Source of the DNA: a bacterium
Lineage (GTDB): Bacteria > Bacillota > Negativicutes > Acidaminococcales > Acidaminococcaceae
DNA: 5,951 bases
Direction of reading: 5' to 3'
NCBI GenBank assembly: GCA_004562175.1
Contig: SFRS01000157.1
Span: forward strand, 1 to 5,951
Positions 1 through 5,951 of the stretch are shown piece after piece. The stretch's first letter is position 1. Each line of letters opens with the position of its first letter. Position numbers and translations under genes: made by a program. Below the pieces are notes generated by a model. It had not been told where the DNA came from. It was given only the letters and a program-made list of their open reading frames with translations, and made no database searches.

Positions 1-6
1 TATGTA

Positions 7-341
7 TGAAATTGAGTAATGAGTAATCAGCATAGGAGCTGTGATTTCAAGCGAGTCGCCAAATTATGCAAGTGCTTGCACGCAGCATAATTTGTGCAGG
101 GAGCTGTCCTCTGGAGGATTAGCAAATGAGTGGCTTGGTACAATGGCCTCAAGGGTTCGAAAACGTATATTGTTCTGCGAGACAAATAGTACTCCGCAGA
201 GGCCAATTGGACCCCACGAAATTTGCGTCTAGCCACCAAAAGGACAGCTTCATGCTTGCATTTTGCTACGTGCGAGGCATTTACACAATAACGACTTCGA
301 AAAATCACCGCGAGCATGATGCTTACTTATTACGAATTTCA
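7..341 (+). ncRNA. Candidate large structured RNA, family unknown
   Basis: No convincing protein gene lies in this stretch, but it has dense nested complementarity. The ends pair as 7-13/335-341, 16-26/323-333, 30-33/319-322, 38-40/313-315, 41-47/302-308, 52-54/297-299 and 55-58/292-295. Inside are hairpin 61-69/85-93, hairpin 252-260/271-280 (bulge at 276), and a perfect 9-bp helix 102-110/241-249. These enclose 131-135/231-235, then 137-150/199-213 with one mismatch and one bulge, and a small stem 176-181/192-198. GCAAAT at 122-127 can also pair with ATTTGC at 221-226, which crosses 131-135/231-235 like a pseudoknot. Wobbles G21-U328, G36-U317 and U257-G274 exist only if the plus strand is the RNA; one (6/342) favours the minus strand, so the strand is tentative. 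A T5 run at 351-355 lies just past the plus-strand end. The promoter is not visible. Pairing was done by eye; function unknown. Confidence 0.6.
14..27. repeat. Direct repeat GAGTAAT x2
   Basis: GAGTAAT occurs twice in tandem at 14-20 and 21-27. Most of it lies in the 5' side of the closing helix of the candidate structured RNA, where 16-26 pairs with 323-333. It may simply be part of that helix. Confidence 0.5.
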
Positions 342-347
342 CAATTA

Positions 348-1133
348 CTATTTTTCAAGCTCGCTGATAGTCACAAATTGATACTTTTCTTCTCTTAGCT
401 GGTCGATGATGAGGCCCACGGCAGAGACGGTTTGCTCGCGTGGAGCGACGTTTTTGGGGCTATCACCGTCATGGAGCAGCACAATAGCGCCGGGCTCTGC
501 GGCGAAGCAGACACGGTCCACGATGCGCTGTACACCGGGATTGGTCCAATCCCGGGGGATGACGCTCCAGTTGACCGCCTTGAGGCCTGCGGCCTCAAGG
601 GCTGCCAGCACCTGCCAGTCCTTGAAGCCGTGGGGCGGGCGCATGTAATGCACCCTCTGCCCCGTAAGGCGCTCGAGGGTGCTCTTGCCGGCGGCAATGT
701 TAGCGTCCAGCTCCGCACGATTCAGCTTGAGCAGGTCCTGATGCTTGCCTGCATGGAGGGCGATTTCGTGGCCGCCGGCCTGCACCATTTTCACGATTTC
801 GGGGTGCTTGGCGGCATTTTCACCCACCATGAAAAAGGTGGCGTGGACCTGCTTGTCAGCGAGCACCTTGAGGAGCTGCTGGGTGTAGGGTGGATAGGGG
901 CCGTCGTCGAAGGTGAGGGCAATTTGCTTCTTGGCCGTGCTGCCATGGGTCAGCACGTGTCCATAGAAGCTGTTGCCCGGCAGCACTGCTAGAAGGAGCA
1001 GGGTGCCCGCCAGAACGATGCTCGTTAGTGCAGCGCAAGCTGCGTGGCGCTTGGGCAGCTTGCCCAAGCGGCCCAGCCAGAGTAGTGCTGTGCTGAGCAA
1101 AGCACAAAAAATAATGATATATAAAACACGCAT
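348..1133 (-). CDS. Membrane-anchored polysaccharide deacetylase (NodB domain)
   Basis: A 261-aa carbohydrate esterase family 4 protein, expected to remove N-acetyl (or similar) groups from a cell-envelope polysaccharide, peptidoglycan being the likeliest substrate. Two hydrophobic segments (about 3-21 and 31-52) should anchor it in the membrane with the catalytic domain outside. Visible motifs are TFDDGP at 74-79 (D76, D77), a metal-type pair H127 and H131 in HAGKH, RPPHG at 165-169, DW at 195-196 and LLHDG at 219-223. Motif 3 normally reads R-x-P-Y/W, so H168 is unusual, and HAGKH has Ala where Ser/Thr is usual. These changes leave the exact substrate and activity open. An in-frame TAA five codons upstream fixes ATG 1133 as the first start, but no clear Shine-Dalgarno precedes it. 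It follows prs with a terminator in between. The stop abuts the candidate structured RNA. Confidence 0.9.
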   Translation of the reverse strand: MRVLYIIIFCALLSTALLWLGRLGKLPKRHAACAALTSIVLAGTLLLLAVLPGNSFYGHVLTHGSTAKKQIALTFDDGPYPPYTQQLLKVLADKQVHATFFMVGENAAKHPEIVKMVQAGGHEIALHAGKHQDLLKLNRAELDANIAAGKSTLERLTGQRVHYMRPPHGFKDWQVLAALEAAGLKAVNWSVIPRDWTNPGVQRIVDRVCFAAEPGAIVLLHDGDSPKNVAPREQTVSAVGLIIDQLREEKYQFVTISELEK

Positions 1134-1154
1134 GATTTTTAAAGCTTAATAGTG

Positions 1155-1186
1155 CCAAAACAAGAGGCTTGCCTTCGGCAAGCCTC
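1155..1186 (-). terminator. Rho-independent terminator after prs
   Basis: The arms 1164-1173 and 1177-1186 form a perfect 10-bp GC-rich stem with a 3-base loop (or 9 bp with a 5-base loop). On the minus strand the stem is followed by TTGTTTTGG, a fair U-rich tail. It lies about 80 bases past the prs stop and 30 bases before the deacetylase start. It should end most prs transcripts, leaving the deacetylase dependent on readthrough or on a promoter I cannot identify. Confidence 0.75.
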
Positions 1187-1228
1187 AAAAATGTTAATGC
1201 ATAAAATTCTAGTTCACAAGCTTATAGA

Positions 1229-1262
1229 GGCTGCCAAAGCTAGCCTTCAAGCCAAAGCTTGA
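1229..1262 (-). other. Two tandem small hairpins after the prs stop
   Basis: Directly after the prs stop are two hairpins separated by one base. One pairs 1247-1252 with 1257-1262. The other pairs 1229-1234 with 1239-1245 (one bulge). Both have the same four-base loop, TTTG on the minus strand. They share the 9-base direct repeat GCCAAAGCT at 1233-1241 and 1251-1259 (plus strand). They may protect the prs mRNA 3' end or slow RNA polymerase before the terminator. The structure is seen; the role is a guess. Confidence 0.4.
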
Positions 1263-1266
1263 TGAA

Positions 1267-2187
1267 TTATTTCTTGGTATCGAACAGTTGGCTTACGGAC
1301 CAATCGTTGTACAATACCTTAATCTTCGGATGCTTCTTGCTAGGAGCCAAAGGAATGGTATTGGTAACAACCAGCTCGGTAATATCGGATTGAGCAATGC
1401 GGCTCAAAGCCGGGTCGGTCAGGATGGGGTGAGTGCAGCAAGCATAAATCTCGTTAGCACCGAATTTCTTCAAGGCGCGAGCGCCTTCAGTGAGGGAGCC
1501 TGCAGTATCAACCATATCGTCAACCAGAATGCAGTTCTTGCCTTCTACATTACCAATCAGGTTCATAACCTCGGCTACGCCGGGTTCCGGACGACGCTTG
1601 TCGATGATAGCCATGGGCGCATTTAAAATTTCTGCGAAGCCACGAGCACGGCTTACACCGCCCAGGTCCGGAGAAACAACTACCATGTTGTCCAAATTCT
1701 TTTCCTTGATGTATTCAGCCAGCAGCGGGCCGCCAGGCATATGATCAAAGGGGATATTGAAGAAGCCTTGGATTTGGGCTGCATGCAAATCGATGGTAAC
1801 TACGCGGGTAATGCCTGCGGTTTCCAACAGGTCTGCCATCAGCTTAGCAGTAATGGGCTCACGGCCGCGAGCCTTGCGGTCCTGACGAGCATAGCCATAA
1901 TAAGGAATAACAGCAGTAATATGGTTAGCGCTGGCGCGTTTGAAGGCATCAGCCATAATCAAGAGCTCCATCACATTGTCGTTAACAATGGGGCCGCAGG
2001 TCGGTTGCACAATGAAAATATCCTTGCCGCGTACGCTCTCGTTAATCATTACTTGGATTTCGCCGTTGTTAAAACGGTTTACAACAGAATCACCTACGGT
2101 AGTGCCCAGATATGCAGCAATTTCTCTTGCCAAATCAGGGTTAGCATTACCAGTAAAAATTCTTAACTTATTCTCGTCAGACAACAT
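1267..2187 (-). CDS. prs: Ribose-phosphate pyrophosphokinase (PRPP synthase)
   Basis: Cytoplasmic enzyme making PRPP from ribose 5-phosphate and ATP, for purine, pyrimidine, NAD, histidine and tryptophan synthesis. The 306-aa product shows the family marks: NNGEIQV at 40-46, [16 protein letters not shown] at 96-111, the catalytic-region [13 protein letters not shown] at 131-143, PDLGGVSRA at 173-181, and the PRPP/ribose-phosphate loop [13 protein letters not shown] at 220-232. I chose ATG 2187 because GGAGGG lies 7 bases before it; an upstream in-frame TTG at 2202 would put that site inside the gene. The C-terminus is odd: it goes from KIKVL (288-292) straight to [10 protein letters not shown]. 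Most relatives have about 13 residues (SVAPLLAEAI and a few more) between. The reading frame is kept. It is downstream of glmU with a candidate own promoter. Confidence 0.95.
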   Translation of the reverse strand: MLSDENKLRIFTGNANPDLAREIAAYLGTTVGDSVVNRFNNGEIQVMINESVRGKDIFIVQPTCGPIVNDNVMELLIMADAFKRASANHITAVIPYYGYARQDRKARGREPITAKLMADLLETAGITRVVTIDLHAAQIQGFFNIPFDHMPGGPLLAEYIKEKNLDNMVVVSPDLGGVSRARGFAEILNAPMAIIDKRRPEPGVAEVMNLIGNVEGKNCILVDDMVDTAGSLTEGARALKKFGANEIYACCTHPILTDPALSRIAQSDITELVVTNTIPLAPSKKHPKIKVLYNDWSVSQLFDTKK

Positions 2188-2200
2188 GTCCAATCCCTCC
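2188..2200 (-). promoter_or_regulatory. Ribosome binding site that sets the prs start
   Basis: On the minus strand GGAGGG is followed by a 7-base spacer and then ATG 2187. This near-perfect site decides between ATG 2187 and an in-frame TTG at 2202. Confidence 0.85.
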
Positions 2201-2247
2201 AAAATCGCCTTGATATTTTTTCTTGCGAAAGCCTTAGCTTAAGTTTA

Positions 2248-2277
2248 ATTATACTATAAAAGCCACTCACTTAACAA
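2248..2277 (-). promoter_or_regulatory. Candidate sigma-A promoter for prs
   Basis: In the glmU-prs gap the minus strand has TTGTTA (2272-2277), an 18-base spacer and a perfect TATAAT (2248-2253). Transcription would start near 2241 and give a leader of about 50 bases. The AT-rich gap also has a weak hairpin just past the glmU stop (near 2263-2292), so glmU transcripts may partly end here. The match is by eye and the -35 box matches the consensus at 4 of 6 positions. Confidence 0.6.
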
Positions 2278-2293
2278 GTTATTTGTAAGCTTT

Positions 2294-3664
2294 TTAACTG
2301 TTTCTGTATTTTTCGGCCCAGCCTTCGATATTCTTTTGCTTAGCGCGGGCAATACCCAAAGCATTTTCGGGTACTTCCTTGGTAATGGTGCTGCCGGCGC
2401 CGATATAGGTGTTGGCCTGCACAGTAACAGGTGCCACTAAGTTGGTGTTGCAGCCCACGAAAGCGTTGTCGCCGATGATGGTGCGGTGCTTCTTCTTGCC
2501 ATCGTAGTTGACGGTGATGCAGCCGCAGCCCATGTTGACACCGCTGCCGATATCGCTGTCGCCAATATAGGTCAAATGGGGCAGCTTGGTGCCTTCGCCC
2601 ACGTTGGAGTTCTTCACCTCTACGTAGTTGCCAATCTTCACGCCATCGCTGATGACGGTGTCGGGACGCAGATGGACATAGGGACCGGCGGTGACATGGT
2701 TCTTGACCTCGCAGTCATGGCCATAAATAAATTGCAAATGGTTGTCATTGCCAATCTTTACATTGGTGAAGCGAGCGTTGGGACCGATTTCGCAGTCTTC
2801 GCCGATAACTGTGCTGCCCTCCAGCCAAGTGTAGGGATAAATAATGGTGTCGCGACCAATTTTTACGCTGCCTTCAATGAAGGTGCTGGCCGGGTCCATA
2901 ATGGTGACGCCACTGTCCATGAGCTTGTCCAAAATGCGTTGACGCATAACACCCTCAGCCACAGAAAGCTGCTTGCGGGAGTTGATGCCCATCACCATGT
3001 CGCTGTCCTCAGTGATCACGCCGCCCACCTTTTGGCCTGCTTGGTTGAGCTTTTCCAAAACGTCGGTCAAATAATATTCACCTTGGGCATTGTCATTGGT
3101 CAAGGTAGCCAAAACGTCAAACATCAGGGGGCATTCCATGCAATAAATGCCGGTGTTGATTTCTTTAATCGCCTTTTGCGCCTCGGTGGCATCCTTTTGC
3201 TCCACGATGGCTTGTACATTGCCCTTGGCGTCGCGCACGATGCGGCCATAGCCAAAGGGATCCTCCATGATGGCGGTCAGCACAGTGGCAGCAGCGCCGC
3301 TGGCCTGATGAGCCTCGCAGAACTTTTTCAGCTCCTCACCCTCTAGTAACGGGGTGTCGCCACACAAAATCAAGGCCGTGCCGGTGAAGCTCTTGAGAGC
3401 CTCGGCAGTTTGCATTACAGCGTGGCCGGTGCCCAGCTGCTCGGCCTGCAGGGCGATTTTGCCCTGATTGCCCACCATTTCCTCTACTAATTCGGCCTCG
3501 TGGCCTACGATAACAACCTTTTCGTCGCAGCCAGCCAAAGTGGCAGCGTCAATAACATGCTGCAGCATGGGCTTGCCACCAACCTTGTGCAAAACCTTGG
3601 GGTATTTGCTGCGCATACGAGTGCCCTTGCCGGCAGCAAGGATAACAGCTACTAAATTTGCCAT
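2294..3664 (-). CDS. glmU: Bifunctional GlmU, UDP-GlcNAc pyrophosphorylase / GlcN-1-P acetyltransferase
   Basis: Cytoplasmic enzyme that acetylates glucosamine 1-phosphate and then couples it to UTP, giving UDP-GlcNAc for peptidoglycan and other envelope polymers. The 456-aa length is normal. The N-terminal uridyltransferase domain (about 1-230) has LAAGKGTRM at 9-17, QLGTGHAV at 76-83, CGDTPLL at 101-107 (metal-binding Asp103), GYGRIVRD at 138-145, GEYYLTD at 195-201 and GINSR at 226-230. The rest is a left-handed beta-helix of hexapeptide repeats with HLRP at 331-334, HLTYIGD at 363-369 (catalytic-type His363) and NMGCGCITVNYDG at 377-389, where Cys replaces the more usual Thr at 382. AAGGAAGGGAG lies about 9 bases before the ATG. 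It is 36 bases after purR, so probably co-transcribed with it; the spoVG and yabJ genes found here in Bacillus are absent. Confidence 0.97.
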   Translation of the reverse strand: MANLVAVILAAGKGTRMRSKYPKVLHKVGGKPMLQHVIDAATLAGCDEKVVIVGHEAELVEEMVGNQGKIALQAEQLGTGHAVMQTAEALKSFTGTALILCGDTPLLEGEELKKFCEAHQASGAAATVLTAIMEDPFGYGRIVRDAKGNVQAIVEQKDATEAQKAIKEINTGIYCMECPLMFDVLATLTNDNAQGEYYLTDVLEKLNQAGQKVGGVITEDSDMVMGINSRKQLSVAEGVMRQRILDKLMDSGVTIMDPASTFIEGSVKIGRDTIIYPYTWLEGSTVIGEDCEIGPNARFTNVKIGNDNHLQFIYGHDCEVKNHVTAGPYVHLRPDTVISDGVKIGNYVEVKNSNVGEGTKLPHLTYIGDSDIGSGVNMGCGCITVNYDGKKKHRTIIGDNAFVGCNTNLVAPVTVQANTYIGAGSTITKEVPENALGIARAKQKNIEGWAEKYRNS

Positions 3665-3700
3665 ATATATTTACTCCCTTCCTTGATTAGGAAAAATAAA

Positions 3701-4354
3701 CTAGTTTTGGGACAGCTCCACCTTGACGGTTTGGCTCTCTTCATCCGCATGGTGCAGGGTGAAGAAGGCAATGTAATCGTCCACCAGCTTGCGTGCGGGC
3801 TCAGCTGTGTCCATCAAAAAGGCTTTGCCCACAACTTGAGCGCCCACCTCGTGAGCAAGGGCCACCATGCCCTTGGCAGTGCCACCGCCCTTCATGACAT
3901 CGTCCACAATGAGCACGCGGCTGTTGGGCTGCAGCGCTCTTTTGGGCATGGCCATGGTTTGGATGGATTTGGTGCTGCCGCTGACGTAATTGATATTCAC
4001 GGTGGAGCCTTCGGTTATATCGCTGGTATGGCGGGCAATCACCAAGGGCACATTAAAGGCTCTGGCCACAGCCATGGCCAGAGGAATGCCACTGGTTTCG
4101 ACAGTCATGATGCAATCGGGTGCCAGCTCCTTGAGGCGCCCCATGAAGATTTCGCCCAGACGCATCACAATATTTGGTTGGCACAAAAGGTCGGTGGTAT
4201 AAAGCATACCACCGGGCAAAATGCGCTCCGGAGCGGTGAGCCGTGCGGCCAGCTCCTCCAAAAAGCTTTGGTCATCCTCGGGCAGATGGCCGGGAATGAA
4301 GCGCACGCCTCCGGCGGCGCCGGACAGGGTCTCCACCTTGCCCAAACCGTACAT
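3701..4354 (-). CDS. Possible separately translated PurR effector domain
   Basis: Beyond the duplication an open frame of 217 aa starts at ATG 4354 (inside the downstream repeat copy) and holds all of the phosphoribosyltransferase-like PRPP-binding domain of PurR (PRPP loop at 147-162) but not the DNA-binding domain. The sequence before the ATG is CCTGGAA, only a weak and close ribosome site. Ribosomes reading the frameshifted upstream part pass over this start, so restart is possible but unproven. If made, the product could not bind DNA as PurR does. Confidence 0.3.
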   Translation of the reverse strand: MYGLGKVETLSGAAGGVRFIPGHLPEDDQSFLEELAARLTAPERILPGGMLYTTDLLCQPNIVMRLGEIFMGRLKELAPDCIMTVETSGIPLAMAVARAFNVPLVIARHTSDITEGSTVNINYVSGSTKSIQTMAMPKRALQPNSRVLIVDDVMKGGGTAKGMVALAHEVGAQVVGKAFLMDTAEPARKLVDDYIAFFTLHHADEESQTVKVELSQN

Positions 4355-4409
4355 TTCCAGGCCGGACTTGACAGGCCCAAACCGTACATTTCCAGGCCGG
4401 ACTTGACAG
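4340..4409. repeat. Exact 35-bp tandem duplication inside purR
   Basis: Positions 4340-4374 and 4375-4409 are identical over 35 bases, and the identity stops at both outer ends. Since 35 is not a multiple of three, the extra copy shifts the purR frame. A one-copy version restores PurR, which shows that the second copy is the insertion. Loss of one copy by slippage would reverse it. Confidence 0.97.
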
Positions 4410-4576
4410 CTAAAACATCCTCGCTGAGAGTGGATTTCGCGATTTCGAATTTTTTACAGAAATAAGAAAATGAAAACAACCGATAGGGATGATCGGCTAA
4501 AAGCTTACTTAACGCTACAACACGTTCAATTCTTTTGGCTTTGCCCATGGGCTTTTAACCTCTATTCTTTGTAGAT

Positions 4577-5344
4577 TTACTTGCTTAAATAATTTTCGAC
4601 GAGCTTCAAATCCTCCGGCTTGTCCACATCCATGCCGATGCCGGCATGCTGGGTGATGATGGCCTTGCTGGGGGCGAGAATTTCTGAGACTCGCTCCTCG
4701 GCCGCCTTTAAGGTCAGCTTGCGGAAAACAGCCTTGAAAATAAAGCTCCAGCCCAGCCAATTGGCCAGGCGTAGGGGGGATTTGCGCAGAGCGTAGATTT
4801 GCCTGCCCAATTCTTGTTTATTTATGGTAACACGCTTATCTAAAAGCATCATATTACCGCCGGTGAATTCTCCCTCAGGCAGCTTGCCATAGGTGCGCTG
4901 AGCCTCCGGGAAGAGGGCCAGACATGCTTCCTTAGGAATAATGGGATAAAAGACCTGACGATCAGGATACTCTGCACATTGGCTAAGAAAATCCTGGATT
5001 CCGGCAGGGGTCACCAGGGGAATATCGTCACAGATGTATAAATGCTGCTGGGTGCTGTCCGCGCCCAAGGCCATGGTAGCGGCGTAGGCCGTGGTGGGCA
5101 TGTCGCCCTTGGCCTCGCACAGCTTGACACCCTCAGGCAAGGTTCCTGCCAGCAGGTCCAGTGCCTCTGTTTTAGCGGCCACGACAATGCGGCGTACACA
5201 GCCGCTGGCCAGCATGGCGTCCAAAATATAGTCCACCATGCGGCGCCCTTTGATGGGGGCCAAGCAGCGAAACTCTGTGCCGCAGACCTCCTTGAGCCAG
5301 GGCGAGCGTCCTCCGGCTAGGATAATAGCATCATATTGCTGCAT
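4577..5344 (-). CDS. MobA-like nucleotidyltransferase family protein
   Basis: A 255-aa cytoplasmic protein with a GT-A/Rossmann-type NTP transferase fold, expected to move a nucleotidyl group onto a phosphorylated acceptor; substrate unknown. Visible marks are the N-terminal LAGGRSP at 9-15, GRRMVDYILDAML at 33-45, DDIPLVT at 106-112 (metal-type Asp), FTGGNMMLLD at 160-169 and GMDVDKPEDLKLVENYL at 237-253, which is typical of the C-terminal metal-binding end of this superfamily. The classic GxGTRM lysine-loop of GlmU or MobA is altered after LAGG, so it is neither of those. Its ATG shares one base with the stop of the upstream regulator (TAATG), and AAGG lies 7 bases before it, which suggests translational coupling. 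purR follows after 28 bases. Molybdopterin or sugar nucleotide work are both possible. Confidence 0.85.
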   Translation of the reverse strand: MQQYDAIILAGGRSPWLKEVCGTEFRCLAPIKGRRMVDYILDAMLASGCVRRIVVAAKTEALDLLAGTLPEGVKLCEAKGDMPTTAYAATMALGADSTQQHLYICDDIPLVTPAGIQDFLSQCAEYPDRQVFYPIIPKEACLALFPEAQRTYGKLPEGEFTGGNMMLLDKRVTINKQELGRQIYALRKSPLRLANWLGWSFIFKAVFRKLTLKAAEERVSEILAPSKAIITQHAGIGMDVDKPEDLKLVENYLSK

Positions 5345-5951
5345 TATCTCGCCTTCTTTTTGGGCTCGGCAATGGAGCGCAGCAGGGTGTGCTCAGCGTT
5401 CTCAATGTGAACTCGAGCTGCATGCTGAGCTCTTTCCACATCGCGGGAGGCAATGGCATCCACCAAATTGCGGTGCTCATCGATGGTCTCCACCAGACGA
5501 CCGGGATAGCTCATGGAACGGCCACGAATGCCGGTGAGCTGCTCGCGCAGATTGTTGATGATGCTGCGCAAACGCTCATTGCGACTGGCGTTATATAAAA
5601 CATCGTGGAAGGCGGTGTCCACCTCGACGATTTTGTTAATATCCCTGTTGGCCACATGCTGGCCGATTTCGTGGAGATAATCATTCATGGTCTCCAGCTC
5701 CTCATCGGTGATGCGCTCGGCGGCAAGGCCGGCAGCCAGCATATCCAAGCAGGTGCGCACTTCATAAATTTCTGTGATATCCTTGATGGAAATATCCGCC
5801 ACATAGGTGCCGCGGCGGGGAATCATCACCACGAAGCCCTCCAGCTCCAGCTTGCGGATAGCTTCACAGACGGGGGTGCGGCTCACGCCCATTTCGTCGG
5901 CCAGCTGGATTTCCATGAGGCGTTCGCCGGGACTAAAGGTGCCGTCAATAA
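5344..5951 (-). CDS. GntR-family transcriptional regulator, FCD (FadR) subfamily, 5' end missing
   Basis: A DNA-binding regulator cut by the window edge; about 202 residues are visible and roughly 20-30 are missing at the N-terminus, judging from the usual length of about 230. The winged helix-turn-helix shows DGTFSPGERL, then LADEMGVSRTPVCEAIRKLE and a wing with RRGTYV. The FCD ligand domain follows, with the metal-type residues D and H of VDTAFHD, H of IDEHRNL and H of ARVHIENA. Such proteins usually sense a small carboxylate or sugar acid and act on nearby genes, but the ligand here cannot be read from sequence. The in-frame ATG at 5916 is internal to the conserved domain and so is not the true start. 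The stop overlaps the nucleotidyltransferase start by one base. Confidence 0.9.
   Translation of the reverse strand, partial: IDGTFSPGERLMEIQLADEMGVSRTPVCEAIRKLELEGFVVMIPRRGTYVADISIKDITEIYEVRTCLDMLAAGLAAERITDEELETMNDYLHEIGQHVANRDINKIVEVDTAFHDVLYNASRNERLRSIINNLREQLTGIRGRSMSYPGRLVETIDEHRNLVDAIASRDVERAQHAARVHIENAEHTLLRSIAEPKKKAR

Larger units (their letters stand above)
3701..4548 (-). pseudogene. purR: Purine repressor PurR (Bacillus type), frameshifted by a 35-bp duplication
   Basis: In Bacillus, PurR represses purine genes and is released by PRPP. The first 58 codons give the winged-helix part, with the family-like AKSTLSEDVLAVK at 37-49. A 35-bp tandem duplication (4340-4409) then moves reading into a wrong frame that ends at 4165. 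The correct frame resumes at 4354 with GAAGGVRFIP, PERILPGG, EGSTVNINYVSGS and the PRPP loop VLIVDDVMKGGGTAKG. Deleting either copy gives an uninterrupted 270-aa protein close to the usual 285 aa. ATG 4548 has AGAGG about 10 bases upstream and lies 28 bases past the nucleotidyltransferase gene. All key effector-domain residues are intact and no other damage is visible. The break may therefore be recent, reversible or an assembly fault. As written, no full PurR is made. Confidence 0.9.

Noticed and set aside
27..317. Minus-strand open frame of 96 codons in the left region
   Set aside because: No Shine-Dalgarno site, a composition rich in Cys, Arg and His, no recognisable motif, and it overlaps dense RNA-like pairing.
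7..341. Retron ncRNA, or a MITE-like inverted repeat
   Set aside because: No reverse transcriptase is visible in the window, the pairing continues through the element rather than only at the ends, and no target-site duplication is evident. It cannot be fully excluded because the left flank is missing.
41..398. Short plus-strand open frames in the left region, one containing GCAAATGAG like a tmRNA tag start
   Set aside because: The frame does not end in the LAA-type tag, and there is no tRNA-like end with CCA, so it is neither a tmRNA nor a convincing gene.
2188..2202. TTG start at 2202 for prs
   Set aside because: It would place the strong GGAGGG ribosome site within the coding sequence; ATG 2187 is correctly spaced from it.
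2486..3346. Long plus-strand open frame of 286 codons
   Set aside because: It is antisense to glmU, whose motifs are clear along the full length; its composition is a shadow of the glmU codons.
3683..4465. Plus-strand open frame of 260 codons
   Set aside because: Antisense shadow of purR, with no family resemblance of its own.

Overview
The window looks chromosomal and most resembles a Gram-positive-lineage anaerobe, probably a Negativicutes member of the Acidaminococcaceae/Phascolarctobacterium type. That placement is inference: it rests on the purR-glmU-prs order (a variant of the Bacillus purR-yabJ-spoVG-glmU-prs cluster), on Firmicutes-style Shine-Dalgarno sites, and on the FCD regulator plus nucleotidyltransferase pair upstream. 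All recognisable protein genes are on the minus strand, so they read from right to left.

The right part (3701-5951) holds, in transcription order, a GntR/FCD regulator cut by the window edge, a MobA-like nucleotidyltransferase whose start overlaps the regulator's stop (TAATG), and purR, the PRPP-sensing purine repressor. purR is broken by an exact 35-bp tandem duplication (4340-4409) that shifts the frame after about codon 58. Removing one copy gives a normal 270-aa PurR. The middle part (1267-3664) carries glmU (UDP-GlcNAc synthesis) and prs (PRPP synthesis). prs has its own candidate promoter and a strong GGAGGG ribosome site. Its C-terminus seems to lack about 13 residues around the usual SVAPLLAEAI helix. 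Two small hairpins and a rho-independent terminator follow prs.

The left part has a membrane-anchored NodB-family polysaccharide deacetylase (348-1133), then about 340 bases without a credible gene. This stretch (7-341) folds on paper into one large structure: its two ends pair over about 36 bp in several helices, and inside are a 9-bp helix, a branched core with a possible pseudoknot, and side hairpins. I match it to no family I know (6S, tmRNA, RNase P, SRP and common riboswitches were considered), so it is the best candidate here for something undescribed.

Functionally the genes join envelope precursor supply (glmU, deacetylase) with nucleotide supply (prs, purR). The PRPP-sensing repressor and the PRPP synthase each carry an apparent indel. 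Either the strain has changed this circuit, or the assembly has two local errors.
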